A stretch of DNA of 64,000 bases from Selenomonas sp. F0473 (GCF_000315545.1 NZ_JH992902.1:593280-657279), one strand, 5' to 3'. Shown: positions 8,609 to 19,863, counted from the first letter of the stretch. Notes: generated by a model from the letters alone, not told the origin. Program-made: numbers and translations.

Positions 8609-9372
8609 GACTGATTTCTCTCATAGAGCACGCGCAGCCCCGTGAGTGTGAGGAAGTGGTCCACCTTGTCGATGGTCTTGGATTCCTTTGCGACCATGCG
8701 GGCGAACCCGCCCGTCGCGACGACCTTCATCTCCTGCCCTGTCTCTTCCTTGATGCGCCGCACAATCTCGTCAATCTGTCCGACGTAGCCGTAGATGATG
8801 CCCGCCTGCATGCCCTGTATCGTACTGCGGCAGACGACGGTCTTCGGCGTCACAAGTTCGATGCGAGGGAGCTGTGCCGCACGCTGGAAGAGCGCCTCCG
8901 CACTGAGTCCCAGCCCCGGCGCAATCACGCCGCCCATAAAGTCCCCATTCTCCGCAACGACGTCGAACGTCGTCGCCGTTCCGATATCGATGACGATGAG
9001 CGGCCCGCCGTATTGCTCGTGCGCCCCCACCACGTTTACGATGCGGTCGGCGCCGATGGCGCGCGGGTTCTCATAGTTCAGGCGAATACCGGTGCGGATG
9101 CCGGGACCGACGATCAGCGGGCGGATGTGGAAATAGCGCGCGCACATCTTGCGCAGCGGCACAATGAGCGGCGGCACAACCGACGAGATGATGATCGCCT
9201 CAATGTCCTCCATACGGATATTTTGATAGTGAAAGAGTTCGTTGATGAGTATGCCGTACTCGTCGACCGTCTTCTGCCGATCGGTTGAAATGCGCCAGTG
9301 CCGCAGCAGTTTTCTGCCGTCGTAAGCGCCCATCACAATGTTGCTGTTGCCGATATCCAGTACCAGTAGCAA
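8605..9372 (-). CDS. coaX: Type III pantothenate kinase
   Basis: A 255-residue enzyme for the first step of coenzyme A synthesis (pantothenate to 4'-phosphopantothenate). It has the ASKHA-fold motifs [13 protein letters not shown] at the N-terminus, [11 protein letters not shown] near residue 100, [11 protein letters not shown] near 122, GGVIAPGL and VATGGFA near 220. The start is chosen as TTG at 9370-9372 because GGAGGAG lies 6 nt upstream and this gives the family's usual N-terminus; the open frame extends further upstream without homology. It lies 19 nt after birA and overlaps dusB, forming a birA-coaX-dusB operon seen in many Firmicutes. Confidence 0.93.
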   Translation of the reverse strand: MLLVLDIGNSNIVMGAYDGRKLLRHWRISTDRQKTVDEYGILINELFHYQNIRMEDIEAIIISSVVPPLIVPLRKMCARYFHIRPLIVGPGIRTGIRLNYENPRAIGADRIVNVVGAHEQYGGPLIVIDIGTATTFDVVAENGDFMGGVIAPGLGLSAEALFQRAAQLPRIELVTPKTVVCRSTIQGMQAGIIYGYVGQIDEIVRRIKEETGQEMKVVATGGFARMVAKESKTIDKVDHFLTLTGLRVLYERNQS

Positions 9373-9391
9373 GCTCTTCTCCTCCGTACGA

Positions 9392-10363
9392 TTACTTCTT
9401 CGGGCGGATGGAGACATCCCCCGCCAACACACGCTTTCTCCCCGACGGCGTATCGATGAGGAGCGCCCCCTCCTCGTCGATATCCGCCGCCACACCGTCA
9501 AAATGATCGCCCGCCGTGCCGATCACGCGCACGGGTCTGCCGAGCGTCACCGCATATGTCCGCCATGCCGCGAGCACAGGGGCAAAGCCCTCCCGCTGCA
9601 CCTCGGCATAGAGCGCGTCTATTGCGCGCAGCAGTTCCTGCAGGAACGCCACGCGCGGGAGCGGTTCCCCCTTCATCTGCATGAGGGACGTTGCGATATC
9701 GCGCAGCTCCTCGGGGAAGTCCTCCGCGGCAATGTTCACATTGATGCCGATACCGATGACAACGTAGTTCACGCGGTCCATCTCGGCGCTCATCTCCGTG
9801 AGGATGCCGACCAGCTTTTTCCCGTCGTGGAGGATATCGTTCGGCCATTTAATCTCGGCGCGCAGGCTAAACTTCTCCATCGCACGCGCCACCGCGACCG
9901 CCGCCATCAGCGTACACTTCGGCGCCTCCTGCGGGAGAAAGGACGGGCGGAGCAAAATACTCACCCAGATGCCCTTGCCGGGCGGCGAGAAGAACCGGCG
10001 CTCGAGACGCCCGCGCCCCGTTCCCTGACTCTCCGCGACGACAACGGTTCCATCCTCCGCCCCCGCATGGGCAAGGTCCTTGGCGATGAGATTGGTCGAA
10101 TCCACGGCGCCGTGACAGACGATATGCCGTCCAACGAGGACCGTGTCGAGGCCCTTCGTAATTTCCGCCTCGATCAGCCGATCCGGCGCCGACCGCAGCG
10201 CATAGCCGCTGCGCGGCGCGCTTGCAATCTCATACCCTTGCTCTCTGAGCGCCGCAATCTTCTTCCATACCGCGGCCCGCGTCACACCGAGGCGCGCCGC
10301 CATCTTCTCGCCCGATATATAGCCTCCCGCCTCGCGCAGGAGTTCCAGCACATCGCTCCGCAT
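9392..10363 (-). CDS. birA: Biotin operon repressor / biotin-[acetyl-CoA-carboxylase] ligase
   Basis: A 323-residue bifunctional BirA. Residues 1-60 form the winged-helix DNA-binding domain ([21 protein letters not shown]). The ligase domain follows with [10 protein letters not shown], the biotinyl-AMP loop [28 protein letters not shown] (ligase lysine) and VGIGINVN, and then a C-terminal SH3-like cap. The start is ATG at 10361-10363, with GGGAGG 6 nt upstream; the ATG 6 codons earlier overlaps that ribosome site. Because the DNA-binding domain is retained, it should regulate biotin genes, and its own promoter carries an inverted repeat (see next entry). Confidence 0.95.
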   Translation of the reverse strand: MRSDVLELLREAGGYISGEKMAARLGVTRAAVWKKIAALREQGYEIASAPRSGYALRSAPDRLIEAEITKGLDTVLVGRHIVCHGAVDSTNLIAKDLAHAGAEDGTVVVAESQGTGRGRLERRFFSPPGKGIWVSILLRPSFLPQEAPKCTLMAAVAVARAMEKFSLRAEIKWPNDILHDGKKLVGILTEMSAEMDRVNYVVIGIGINVNIAAEDFPEELRDIATSLMQMKGEPLPRVAFLQELLRAIDALYAEVQREGFAPVLAAWRTYAVTLGRPVRVIGTAGDHFDGVAADIDEEGALLIDTPSGRKRVLAGDVSIRPKK

Positions 10364-10385
10364 ACCATGCCTCCCAAACAAAAGC

Positions 10386-10416
10386 CGTTATCCGCCCCAT
10401 TATACAGCAGATAACG
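10386..10416 (-). promoter_or_regulatory. birA promoter flanked by inverted repeat
   Basis: The arms CGTTATC (10386-10392) and GATAACG (10410-10416) are perfect complements with a 17-nt gap that contains the -10 element TATAAT (10399-10404, minus strand). The spacing resembles BirA operators (arms separated by 15-16 nt), but the arm sequence differs from the TTGTAAACC-type consensus. Autoregulation is a plausible inference. Confidence 0.5.
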
Positions 10417-10443
10417 ACTTCATGCCACAAAAATTATGCGGCG

Positions 10444-11187
10444 CTATTTTCGCCCTGCGCGAACAAGCCATTGTAAGGTATCTAAATCCTCCCTGCGCAC
10501 CGTGATGGAGCGAAGCGAAAGCAGTTCATTTCGAAGTTCAGCGATCGGCGCCGGCACCTCAAATTGACGCGGCCGCATGTCTTCAATCTCAAATCCCGCT
10601 TTTTGAAACATAACGACAATTTCTCTCTGTGTAAAAAACCTGAAATGTGTCCGATCTAAAAGACCGGCATCCTGATATTCCCACAGTCCGCGCAGCAGAT
10701 TATACAGGTTGGAGATATGCGCAACGTTCGGAATGCTCGCAACGACACATCCGCCGGGCGCCAGCAGATGCCGCATATTGGCAAGCGCCTTCCACGGATC
10801 CAGCAGATGCTCGATCACATCGCCCATCACGATGTAATCAAAGCGCTCCGGTATTTCATCTGCCTCCACATGCTCCACGTCCATCGCAATCACTTTGGCA
10901 TAAGTCTGCGCAATCGCAGCGGCCTTTTCATTTAATTCCACGCCGTAGAGTTTTGCCGTAGGGTTTTGCGCGCCGATTTCTATGAGTGTTGCTCCGCAGG
11001 CACAGCCGACTTCTAGGATACGAATTCCCGGCACCGATAGATCCATCATGGGAAAAAGGTCAGACCTTGCGCAGAAAGAATAACTGAGACTCAGCCCCCA
11101 TTTTTTCTGAAACAACGCGCCTTCCGCCAAGATTTCCTTATTATATATCTCGGGCTCGTGCGCATGAACGCTCTCTTGATGATGCAC
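10444..11187 (-). CDS. SAM-dependent methyltransferase (C-terminal half of a frameshifted GT2-methyltransferase)
   Basis: A 247-codon frame beginning at a GTG with no ribosome site. From about residue 57 it is a class I methyltransferase: motif I ILEVGCACGATLIEIG, an acidic VELNEKA loop, DVEHVEAD, the FDYIVMGDVIEHLLDPW motif, LLAPGG and a C-terminal region like methyltransferases of glycan clusters. The first 35 residues (VHHQESVHAHEPEIYNK...FQKKWG) are not methyltransferase sequence but the typical C-terminal end of a GT2 glycosyltransferase. The open frame continues upstream of the GTG as YRLAILPSVYVHHQE, which completes the neighbouring GT2 exactly if one base is removed at 11218-11222. 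It is therefore probably the second half of a fusion protein of about 456 residues. Confidence 0.7.
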   Translation of the reverse strand: MHHQESVHAHEPEIYNKEILAEGALFQKKWGLSLSYSFCARSDLFPMMDLSVPGIRILEVGCACGATLIEIGAQNPTAKLYGVELNEKAAAIAQTYAKVIAMDVEHVEADEIPERFDYIVMGDVIEHLLDPWKALANMRHLLAPGGCVVASIPNVAHISNLYNLLRGLWEYQDAGLLDRTHFRFFTQREIVVMFQKAGFEIEDMRPRQFEVPAPIAELRNELLSLRSITVRREDLDTLQWLVRAGRK

Positions 11188-11815
11188 ATATACGGACGGC
11201 AGGATTGCCAGCCGATACCCCCGCCCGTGTCATACGCAGCGTGTAGTCGATCGCCGTAACGCAGGGCGTCCGATAGTCCTCATCGGGAAGCCCTGCCGCC
11301 ATAACCACATCCCGACGCGTCATCAAGCAGAACAGTTCCAAATAGAGCGTCGGATGCGGAGCATGCCCGGCCGCCCGCATCTGCTCCGCCGCTGCGGCAA
11401 AATTCTCCCATCCCGAATAACTCGGCTGCGGGCAGAAGCGCCGATGTTCATGCATCCTCATAGCGACCGCGCTCACGGCGCCGATCTCGGGGCGCGTGAT
11501 AAGTACATCCAGCATATCTTCCACCGTATGCGGCGCAAGCATCACGTCCGCATGGAGAAAGAGCATAACATCGCCCTCCGCCGCTTGCAGGCCCACGCTC
11601 AACGCATGTGCCATTCCTCGGTGTTCCGTTGCCCGCAGCAGCCGCATATCATCCGTGGCATGCGCATCGAACAGGGCCTCCTCCCCGTCCGGCGCCCCGT
11701 CATCCACAACAATGACCTCATAAGGAATGCGCACGGTCCGGCGAATCGATGCCAAGCACTGTTGCAAGGTCAGATTCATCCGATAAACGGGAATAATGAT
11801 GCTTAATTTTGGCAA
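11141..11815 (-). CDS. GT2 glycosyltransferase (N-terminal half, frameshifted at 11218-11222)
   Basis: A family 2 glycosyltransferase. Start TTG at 11813-11815, with GGGAGG 7 nt upstream, giving MPKLSIIIPVYR. It shows the GT-A motifs VIVVDDGAPDG near residue 39, MAHALSVGLQAAEGDVMLFLHADVML (a DxD-like HAD) near 80 and CVTAIDYTLRMTRAG near 195. After that, homology stops and the frame ends in an Arg/Ser/Cys-rich tail (ICASSRERSCARARDI) that resembles no GT2. The expected continuation is in the next frame, which runs into the methyltransferase. Natural mutation, slippage-mediated switching or sequencing error are all possible. Confidence 0.75.
   Translation of the reverse strand: MPKLSIIIPVYRMNLTLQQCLASIRRTVRIPYEVIVVDDGAPDGEEALFDAHATDDMRLLRATEHRGMAHALSVGLQAAEGDVMLFLHADVMLAPHTVEDMLDVLITRPEIGAVSAVAMRMHEHRRFCPQPSYSGWENFAAAAEQMRAAGHAPHPTLYLELFCLMTRRDVVMAAGLPDEDYRTPCVTAIDYTLRMTRAGVSAGNPAVRICASSRERSCARARDI
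11218..11222 (-). other. Frameshift site in a G5 homopolymer
   Basis: The minus strand reads ACACGGGCGGGGGTATCGG. With four Gs instead of five the frame continues as ...TRAG-YRLAILPSVYVHHQE, a normal GT2 end leading straight into the methyltransferase. With five Gs, the glycosyltransferase frame terminates at 11141. Confidence 0.75.
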
Positions 11816-11884
11816 GATATTTCCTCCCAATCTTTGCTGTAAGCCGCTGCTATGCGTCGGATAACACCTCCGCCGTGTCGTTTT

Positions 11885-14800
11885 CTACGATATCTGCAGA
11901 ATGACAAGATCCCCGCACAAGAGCCTGTTGAGCACACGCCGCTGCATCTCGGTGCATCCCGTCAGCAGCGCTGCCAATTCCTCGAATTTCTCCACGCCGG
12001 AAAAAAGATGTCCGCAGACAACATACTGTAGATTAATCTCCGCCGCGCCGAGTTCCTTTTGGAGCATGCTGACGGTATCGTCGATAAAAAATGCGCGGTA
12101 TCCGTCCGCTGTGGGGACAATGTCATAGACAAGAGGAGGTATATTGTTTGGCATCCTAGACAAGATATTCTCAAAGCTGCTGTAATTGATGATACCGCAT
12201 CGGATAAATCCCCTAGGGCGCAGCATACGCCGACACACTTGGAAGAATGGAACGATCCGGCGTACCAGAAGATCGTTCAGCGGCGCTCCCATGACGATGA
12301 TATCGTATTTTTCTTCGACATATGCTTCCATATCGTCAAGCTGCGGCATAACATAAACATGATCCGCCATATATTTGCTGTCCGAAAGATACCGCTCATC
12401 CGCAACGACAGCGTCAACGGTCACGTTCTTCTGCGCTCGGTGAAAGAAATTGCGTATAGCTAAAAGCCCTTCGCCGAACATCGGTTCAATCACAAGTGCA
12501 CGCACCTGTTCATCCGGATATGTCTGCGCGGCAAGCGCCTCCGGAAGACGCGGCATATGAGCGCGAGACTGCCACGGGTCGACCTTCCATTTTTCACGAA
12601 AAACGGGACGCATCTTAACGAGACTTGCAAAATTGGCCGATTGGCTGCGCACATCCTTGAGCGTTACCCCGCCGAAATGGTGTACGAACGCATCCTTCGC
12701 AAGAATCTGTTTGAATCCCGTACGGCGCAGGATTGTAGAAAAATCGTCGTCTTCAAAATCGCACATGGTATAAGAATAGTCCGCCCGAATCTCAGGCACA
12801 TCGAAGAGGTTCGGTACGACGCTGACAAAGGGCATCAGCACGGCGCGCTCTTCCCACAGGAGCGGGTTCGACCGGTTATTGCGCGCGGCAAAGGCCTCCA
12901 TCTTCCCCATATCCTCGAAGGTATTCTCGTAATCGACGGGAACCCCCTGCCCGTTTGAAATACAGTTCTCGTTACAGGTCGGAACAACCCAAAAGACATC
13001 GTCCAGCGTCTCATGCACTTTGAGCAGGTTCTCCAACCAGTGCGGCGTTGCCACGGCATCGTTGGAAAAATAGACGACGTACGCGCCCTCGACGATATGA
13101 CGGGCAATTCCCCAACCGAGGTGATTGTAAACATTATATTTAAGATTGATCTTTTTCTCATGCGGAAGGCTGTTAAAATATTCTTCCGTCCCATCCGTCG
13201 AACCGTCGTTGATGGTAATCAGCTCGATGTCGCCACTCGAAAAGTCCGTATGGCGAAAGAGACTCTCGATGGCGCAGCGCGAGAACTCAACCTTGTTATA
13301 TGCGGGCACAATGATAGAGACGCGGTATTTGAAATCCGTCCGGCGCGGACGCTGCCGCGCCGTCTCAAAGACCTCAAGAACATGCGCAACATCAGCCGCG
13401 CGCGCCGCGGGGTCGCGCAGCACATTGTACTCCATATGGAGCTGATAGCAAAGATCCAAAAAAAGCGGCCGCACTTCAAACGCAAAAAGATTCCGGGCCG
13501 CCTCGGGCGTCTCAGCCGCAAGCGCCTTCTGCGCAGAGTATGCCGTATTGAGCGCATAGCGGCGGCACTTTTCGATGAGAACGCCCTCCTCCTGCGCGAG
13601 ATTCCCCCCGAGCCTCTCCATCGCTTCCGCTAGATTTTTCAAGACATCTCGCGGTTCCTCTGTGAGTGTACCGCCCTCCTGCAGCACCGTGTTAAGGTAA
13701 TCCACGGCGTCCCCCACCGCATCCAGGATTCCATCCAAACGCCCCATTTCTGCTGTCTCCTCTCCGAGTTCATGCTGTAACTTAATATCTTTCTCAATGG
13801 AAGATGACTGCAAGTCGGAATGTGCGAGATAGTATCGCTCGTCTTCCGGCAGACGGTCGTAGTCATAGTACCACGGCAAATGCCGCACCATGCGCGTTCC
13901 TGTCGTTCTCGCCGCAACATATCCGTAATGGCGCTGATTCGGATAGAGTGCAAACGTCGTATCGAGAAATGCGAAATATACATTTTCCTCCAAAGGGAAT
14001 CGGTAAAATTGAGTTTCCCATGTCCTTTTCTGCGCCGCATCAAAATAGGTAATATCATCCGTTCGAAGTCCAAGCCCCGCTTTTTCCAAAAAAGGGTAAC
14101 GACGCAGGATATCCAGCAGGTCTCCTACGATATGATACGGGCAGTCCTCCGCAGGCAGGACGTCGGGATCCGTATAGACAAACGGCGTATTGACGGATAA
14201 CCTATTCAGCACACCGGAGGACCACAGCGCCATATAGCCGAGATTCTCCCCCAAATAGAGGACATTTACCTCTTCCCGACAGTCAATCTCCTCATAGTAG
14301 CGGAGCAGCGGCGGATAGGTCGAGGCATTATCAAGAATATAGATGCGGCGATATCCCGCCCGCAGCAGCCAGTCCACCAACTGCTGTAGGCAGTGCAGGC
14401 GGTCGCGTGCATTGATGAAAATCGGTATGTCCCATATGCTGCCGTCATATGCGCGCGCATCGGCATAGGGTTCCATATGGAGGGCTTCCATATTCTCTGT
14501 GCCAAACTTCCGCACGATCGTCTGCCGGAGGCGTTCCACACCCTTGGCCTCCTCACGTCGACGCATAACGACCATCCGATTTTCCTGTGCTTCGCGCAGC
14601 ATCGGGTGAATGCGCAGCGCCTCATCAAACGCAATTTGCGCAGCGAGGAGATCACCGATCAAAAAATACATTATCCCTTCAAAAAAGGGGATTTGTTCAT
14701 TCGCATCCGAACGTCTACGATCGCAAAGCGAGAAGATATGCCGTGCAAGTTTCCAATCCTTTTGCGCGATCACATACGGCAGCATCAACGGATAATAGTG

Positions 14801-15034
14801 CACGCACCGCGCTAGATTCGCTGTGTCGCAGAGGCTGTCCCATAACAGAAAATACTCCACGGATCTGCCGTGCGCACCGTCGCGTCCGGCAAGGAACGCC
14901 GCAATCAAAAGCGCATCCACATCCGGAGCAAGGCGGTTTCTCGTTTCTTCTGCCGTATTCTCCGACGAAAGGCGCGTCCAGATTTCCTCCCGATGCGCTA
15001 GGAGAAATTTCGCCATCTCATCGATGCGGTTCAT
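11885..15034 (-). CDS. Giant multidomain glycosyltransferase
   Basis: A 1049-residue protein; the start is ATG 15032-15034 with GGGGAGG 10 nt upstream (17 upstream codons lack a good site). Visible architecture: a helical TPR-like N-terminus (about 1-180); a GT2-like domain (about 195-420) beginning IPIFINARDRLHCL, with YILDNAS and the DxD-type YTDPDV; a helical linker (420-560); a canonical GT2 domain (about 575-850) with SIIVPAYNKVEF, TINDGSTDGT, VVYFSNDAVAT and a C-terminal VHHFGG; and a Rossmann-like region (about 880-1049; YDIIVMGAPLNDLL, RMLRPRGFIR) resembling a degenerate methyltransferase. It could glycosylate a surface polymer or protein such as flagellin; the substrate is unknown. 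It lies just upstream of the GT2-methyltransferase. Confidence 0.8.
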   Translation of the reverse strand: MNRIDEMAKFLLAHREEIWTRLSSENTAEETRNRLAPDVDALLIAAFLAGRDGAHGRSVEYFLLWDSLCDTANLARCVHYYPLMLPYVIAQKDWKLARHIFSLCDRRRSDANEQIPFFEGIMYFLIGDLLAAQIAFDEALRIHPMLREAQENRMVVMRRREEAKGVERLRQTIVRKFGTENMEALHMEPYADARAYDGSIWDIPIFINARDRLHCLQQLVDWLLRAGYRRIYILDNASTYPPLLRYYEEIDCREEVNVLYLGENLGYMALWSSGVLNRLSVNTPFVYTDPDVLPAEDCPYHIVGDLLDILRRYPFLEKAGLGLRTDDITYFDAAQKRTWETQFYRFPLEENVYFAFLDTTFALYPNQRHYGYVAARTTGTRMVRHLPWYYDYDRLPEDERYYLAHSDLQSSSIEKDIKLQHELGEETAEMGRLDGILDAVGDAVDYLNTVLQEGGTLTEEPRDVLKNLAEAMERLGGNLAQEEGVLIEKCRRYALNTAYSAQKALAAETPEAARNLFAFEVRPLFLDLCYQLHMEYNVLRDPAARAADVAHVLEVFETARQRPRRTDFKYRVSIIVPAYNKVEFSRCAIESLFRHTDFSSGDIELITINDGSTDGTEEYFNSLPHEKKINLKYNVYNHLGWGIARHIVEGAYVVYFSNDAVATPHWLENLLKVHETLDDVFWVVPTCNENCISNGQGVPVDYENTFEDMGKMEAFAARNNRSNPLLWEERAVLMPFVSVVPNLFDVPEIRADYSYTMCDFEDDDFSTILRRTGFKQILAKDAFVHHFGGVTLKDVRSQSANFASLVKMRPVFREKWKVDPWQSRAHMPRLPEALAAQTYPDEQVRALVIEPMFGEGLLAIRNFFHRAQKNVTVDAVVADERYLSDSKYMADHVYVMPQLDDMEAYVEEKYDIIVMGAPLNDLLVRRIVPFFQVCRRMLRPRGFIRCGIINYSSFENILSRMPNNIPPLVYDIVPTADGYRAFFIDDTVSMLQKELGAAEINLQYVVCGHLFSGVEKFEELAALLTGCTEMQRRVLNRLLCGDLVILQIS

Positions 15035-15152
15035 CCGAACGACACCTCCCCTGCTGCACACGCCCCTGTTTCCCTCAAAGCACATTCTCTATGCCAAATA
15101 TTGAAAACTTACGACAATCTCCCCATACTCATCGTAAAATTCGGCAGCCTGC

Positions 15153-15199
15153 TAAAGAAAAGGCGCCGCTGCACTATGATGTTCATTCATGCAGCAACA
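15153..15199 (-). terminator. ftsH intrinsic terminator
   Basis: An 8-bp stem (15166-15173 with 15190-15197) 14 nt past the ftsH stop is followed on the minus strand by CGCCTTTTCTTTA. It separates ftsH from the glycosyltransferase locus. Confidence 0.6.
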
Positions 15200-15210
15200 C
15201 CTTGTCTGCG

Positions 15211-17208
<1,998 letters not shown>

Positions 17209-17225
17209 CTGCTGTCTCCTCCGCT

Positions 17226-17771
17226 TTATTCGTAAACGGAGTGCTTCAGCACTCCGATATAGGGCAGATTTCGATATTTCTCCGCATAATCGAGACCGTA
17301 TCCGACGAGGAACTCATCGGGCACCTCGTAGCCGAGATAATCGATCTCGACGGGCGCAACGCGGCGCGAGGGCTTCGAGAGGAACGCGCAAAGCTTAATA
17401 CTTTTCGGACAGCGCCCCTCGAGCATTTGACGCAGATAGCGCATCGTCGTTCCGGAGTCGATGATATCCTCCACGATGATCACATGCTTATTCTCAATCG
17501 AAAAATCAAGATCTTTTAAAATCTTAACCTGCCCGCTTGACACCGCGGCATCCCCATAACTCGAAACGATCATGAAGTCAAAGGAAATGGGGTGCTCTAT
17601 AGCGCGGACAAGATCCGTAAAGAACACTGCCGCCCCCTTCAAGATGCCCACACAGTAAACCGTCTCCTCGGTATCGCGGTAATCCGCGGCAATTTGTGCG
17701 CCAAGCTCCCGCACACGGGTGCGAATCTGTTCTTCGGAAAAGGAAATACGCTCTATATCATCGCTCATCAT
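17226..17771 (-). CDS. hpt: Hypoxanthine phosphoribosyltransferase
   Basis: A 181-residue purine-salvage enzyme converting hypoxanthine/guanine plus PRPP to IMP/GMP. The signature motif is [17 protein letters not shown] near residue 97, with [21 protein letters not shown] and the C-terminal [19 protein letters not shown]. The start ATG (17769-17771) shares a base with the tilS stop (TGATG) and uses the AAGGAG inside the end of tilS, so translation is coupled. The open frame extends farther upstream, but this is just overlap with tilS. Confidence 0.95.
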   Translation of the reverse strand: MMSDDIERISFSEEQIRTRVRELGAQIAADYRDTEETVYCVGILKGAAVFFTDLVRAIEHPISFDFMIVSSYGDAAVSSGQVKILKDLDFSIENKHVIIVEDIIDSGTTMRYLRQMLEGRCPKSIKLCAFLSKPSRRVAPVEIDYLGYEVPDEFLVGYGLDYAEKYRNLPYIGVLKHSVYE

Positions 17772-19159
17772 CAGGCTGTCGTCTCCTTCACACATTCGAT
17801 CATCACAATATCTCTCGTACGCTCCGTCACGGAAACCGCCGCGCTTTTCCGGCCGCCGGGCATCCAGAGGATCTCGCTGCCGCCCGGCCGGGCAAGCAGG
17901 GGCATCGTGTCTCTTTGCTCGCGCGGTATGTGATCGTCGATTAATATCTTTTTGAGTTTTTTGCGTCCGATAGGGAGCCGCATATAATCTCCCGCGCGCC
18001 GTGTCCGCAAAACCGACGGAGAAATCTGCGCGGCATCTAGAAAGATCGCAGTATCGCCGCATAAGCGCATATATTCGTCCATATCTGCGCGGGATATGTG
18101 CCGCATGCGAATTGCGGCACCTTGAAAGTCTATTATAGCATATTCGCGTTCTATGGGAAGCAAAATTTCCGTATCTTCGCGTATATCGGTCTTCCTCTGT
18201 TCGGTTCGTAGGACGAGATATCCATAGCGGCAGCGTGCGGTATAACCGCGCGGCATATCGCGCCGCGCGGCACCCTTCGCCGTGATCAGAGCGCGCATGG
18301 ACTCCTCATGAAGATACGAGAGGTCCTGCAGCGTCCCCGTCTCGCGCCGCCAATAGAGGCGCAGAACACGACGCTGCAGCGCAGGATGCAGCGTCTGCAG
18401 CGCGGCCTGTGAAAGTCCCTCCGCACTGTCCGCCTGTGCCAAAGCATCGGCGGCAAGCCCCGAGAGAAAATCATCCTCCTCTTGGGCCAGTGCGCTGAGA
18501 CGCGTGAGCGCCGCCCCGATCGATGGGTTGTAATCGGCACGCAGGGCAGGCAGGAGGACATGGCGGATACGGTTGCGCGTCGCATCCAGCAGTTCGTTGC
18601 TCTCATCGTGCCGCGGTGTCAGTCCCCGCTCTGCGGCGTAGGATACGATATCTGCACGTGTCGCGGCAAGCAGCGGGCGCAGGAGCACGCCGTCCCGCTC
18701 CGACATCGCGCGGAGCCCCGACGGCCCCGTCCCCCGCAGAATACGCATGAGAACCGTCTCGGCAAGATCGTCCGCATGATGTGCCGTCGCAATGCAGTCG
18801 CACCCGTGCGTGCCGCGCGCCCGATGCAGGAATTCATAGCGGCAGAGGCGTGCCGCCGTCTCCGTCGAGCACCTCTGCTTTCGCGCATAAGCCGGCACAT
18901 CCACCGCGGCACATGTAAAAGGGATCCGCCGCGCCGCGCAGTACTCTTCTACAAAACGCGCATCCGCACGGGATTCCGCACCCCGGATGCCGTGCTCGAC
19001 GTGGGCGCAGACAATGCGCGGCCCGCCCGCTCGACGCAGACATATGAGCACATCGAGCAGCACGAGCGAATCTATACCGCCCGAACAGGCGGTGAGAATC
19101 GCGCGATTCGGAGAAAAGAGTCCGTGCGTACGAAGCACATTTTCGACTTTTTTTCGCAC
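17771..19159 (-). CDS. tilS: tRNA(Ile)-lysidine synthase
   Basis: A 462-residue enzyme that converts C34 of the CAU-anticodon tRNA-Ile to lysidine. The N-terminal PP-loop ATPase has the SGGIDS motif near residue 25, HVEHGIRG, the TAHHADDLAETVLMR motif and RPLL; the C-terminal TilS domain has LRTRRAGDYMRL and KKLKKILID. Start GTG at 19157-19159 with GGAGG 6 nt upstream; an earlier in-frame GTG lies inside the terminator stem at 19179-19204 and is unlikely. First gene of tilS-hpt-ftsH. Confidence 0.94.
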   Translation of the reverse strand: MRKKVENVLRTHGLFSPNRAILTACSGGIDSLVLLDVLICLRRAGGPRIVCAHVEHGIRGAESRADARFVEEYCAARRIPFTCAAVDVPAYARKQRCSTETAARLCRYEFLHRARGTHGCDCIATAHHADDLAETVLMRILRGTGPSGLRAMSERDGVLLRPLLAATRADIVSYAAERGLTPRHDESNELLDATRNRIRHVLLPALRADYNPSIGAALTRLSALAQEEDDFLSGLAADALAQADSAEGLSQAALQTLHPALQRRVLRLYWRRETGTLQDLSYLHEESMRALITAKGAARRDMPRGYTARCRYGYLVLRTEQRKTDIREDTEILLPIEREYAIIDFQGAAIRMRHISRADMDEYMRLCGDTAIFLDAAQISPSVLRTRRAGDYMRLPIGRKKLKKILIDDHIPREQRDTMPLLARPGGSEILWMPGGRKSAAVSVTERTRDIVMIECVKETTA

Positions 19160-19178
19160 AGGCCGCCTCCAACAAAGA

Positions 19179-19204
19179 AAGGGCACTCCACACAGAGTGC
19201 CCTT
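19179..19204 (-). terminator. Intrinsic terminator after the S1-domain gene
   Basis: A perfect 10-bp stem (AAGGGCACTC and its complement) with a 6-nt loop is followed on the minus strand by TCTTTGTT. It lies 20 nt upstream of the tilS start, so tilS-hpt-ftsH probably begins as a separate unit or depends on read-through. Confidence 0.8.
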
Positions 19205-19328
19205 CGCCCATTTTCACGTCAATCGCCCAAAATATCGTGGGCTTCCAATAGATGCTTGCACCTCCGCCGTTCCTACCGAACGAACAAAGCGACGCGAAAG
19301 AGAATCCGCTCTCGGCACTTCCCTGTGA

Positions 19329-19772
19329 TCAGCTGCGGCGGGAACCGCGTCCGCCCCGCTTGGAGTCGGTCTTTCGGCGAAGATCCGTCAGCCGCTCGTC
19401 GCTGTCCTTGAGGAACCGTGAGAGTTTATCCTCAAAGGAAGGAGATCCCATCTGCCGCGACGCCGCGGTGCGGCGCATATCGCGCGGGGGACGCGGCGGA
19501 CGCAGAGGGGCGGTCGCCGGTGCGGGCGTCTGCACCTTATCCTGAAGTGCCTTGATAGAAAGACCGATCTTGCCGCGATCGTCCACGGCGAGCACCTTCA
19601 CCTTGACCGTATCGCGCTCCTTGAGGAAATCATGGACGTCGTTCACATAGACATCGGCAACTTCCGAAATGTGAATGAGCCCCGTTTTTCCTTCCGGGAG
19701 TTCGACGAAAGCGCCGAAATTCGTAATGCCGGTGACGACGCCTTCCACCACACTGCCAACTTCAATGGCCAA
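19329..19772 (-). CDS. S1-domain RNA-binding protein (YabR/GSP13-like)
   Basis: A 147-residue protein. Start TTG at 19770-19772 gives MAIEVGSVVEGVVTGITNFGAFV, the standard S1-fold beginning, with AAGGGAAG upstream. Residues 1-72 are one complete S1 domain (TGLIHISEVADVYV, VKVKVLAVDDRGKIGLSIK). The C-terminal half is a basic, Pro/Arg-rich tail with a short helix (FEDKLSRFLKDSDERLTDLRRK) and a GGRGSRR end. Homologues bind ribosomes or RNA; the Firmicutes neighbours (FtsB/DivIC upstream, tilS downstream) match the yabR locus of Bacillus. Confidence 0.9.
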   Translation of the reverse strand: MAIEVGSVVEGVVTGITNFGAFVELPEGKTGLIHISEVADVYVNDVHDFLKERDTVKVKVLAVDDRGKIGLSIKALQDKVQTPAPATAPLRPPRPPRDMRRTAASRQMGSPSFEDKLSRFLKDSDERLTDLRRKTDSKRGGRGSRRS

Positions 19773-19833
19773 AACACTTCTTCCCTTCAATACAAAACCG
19801 GCGGGGTCGCCCCCAGTGATTGATTACCCGCTC

Positions 19834-19863
19834 ATTATACTCAACGAATACGCGCCGTGTCAA
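19834..19863 (-). promoter_or_regulatory. Promoter for the S1-domain gene
   Basis: On the minus strand TTGACA (19858-19863) and TATAAT (19834-19839) are both consensus, separated by 18 nt. It lies just past the stop of the FtsB-like gene. A GC-rich small hairpin (GGGG...CCCC) sits in the leader. Confidence 0.8.

Noticed and set aside
19205-19328. Gap between the S1-domain gene and its terminator checked for a tRNA or small gene
   Set aside because: No cloverleaf, T-loop sequence or credible short frame was found; only a small hairpin (GCCCA...TGGGC).
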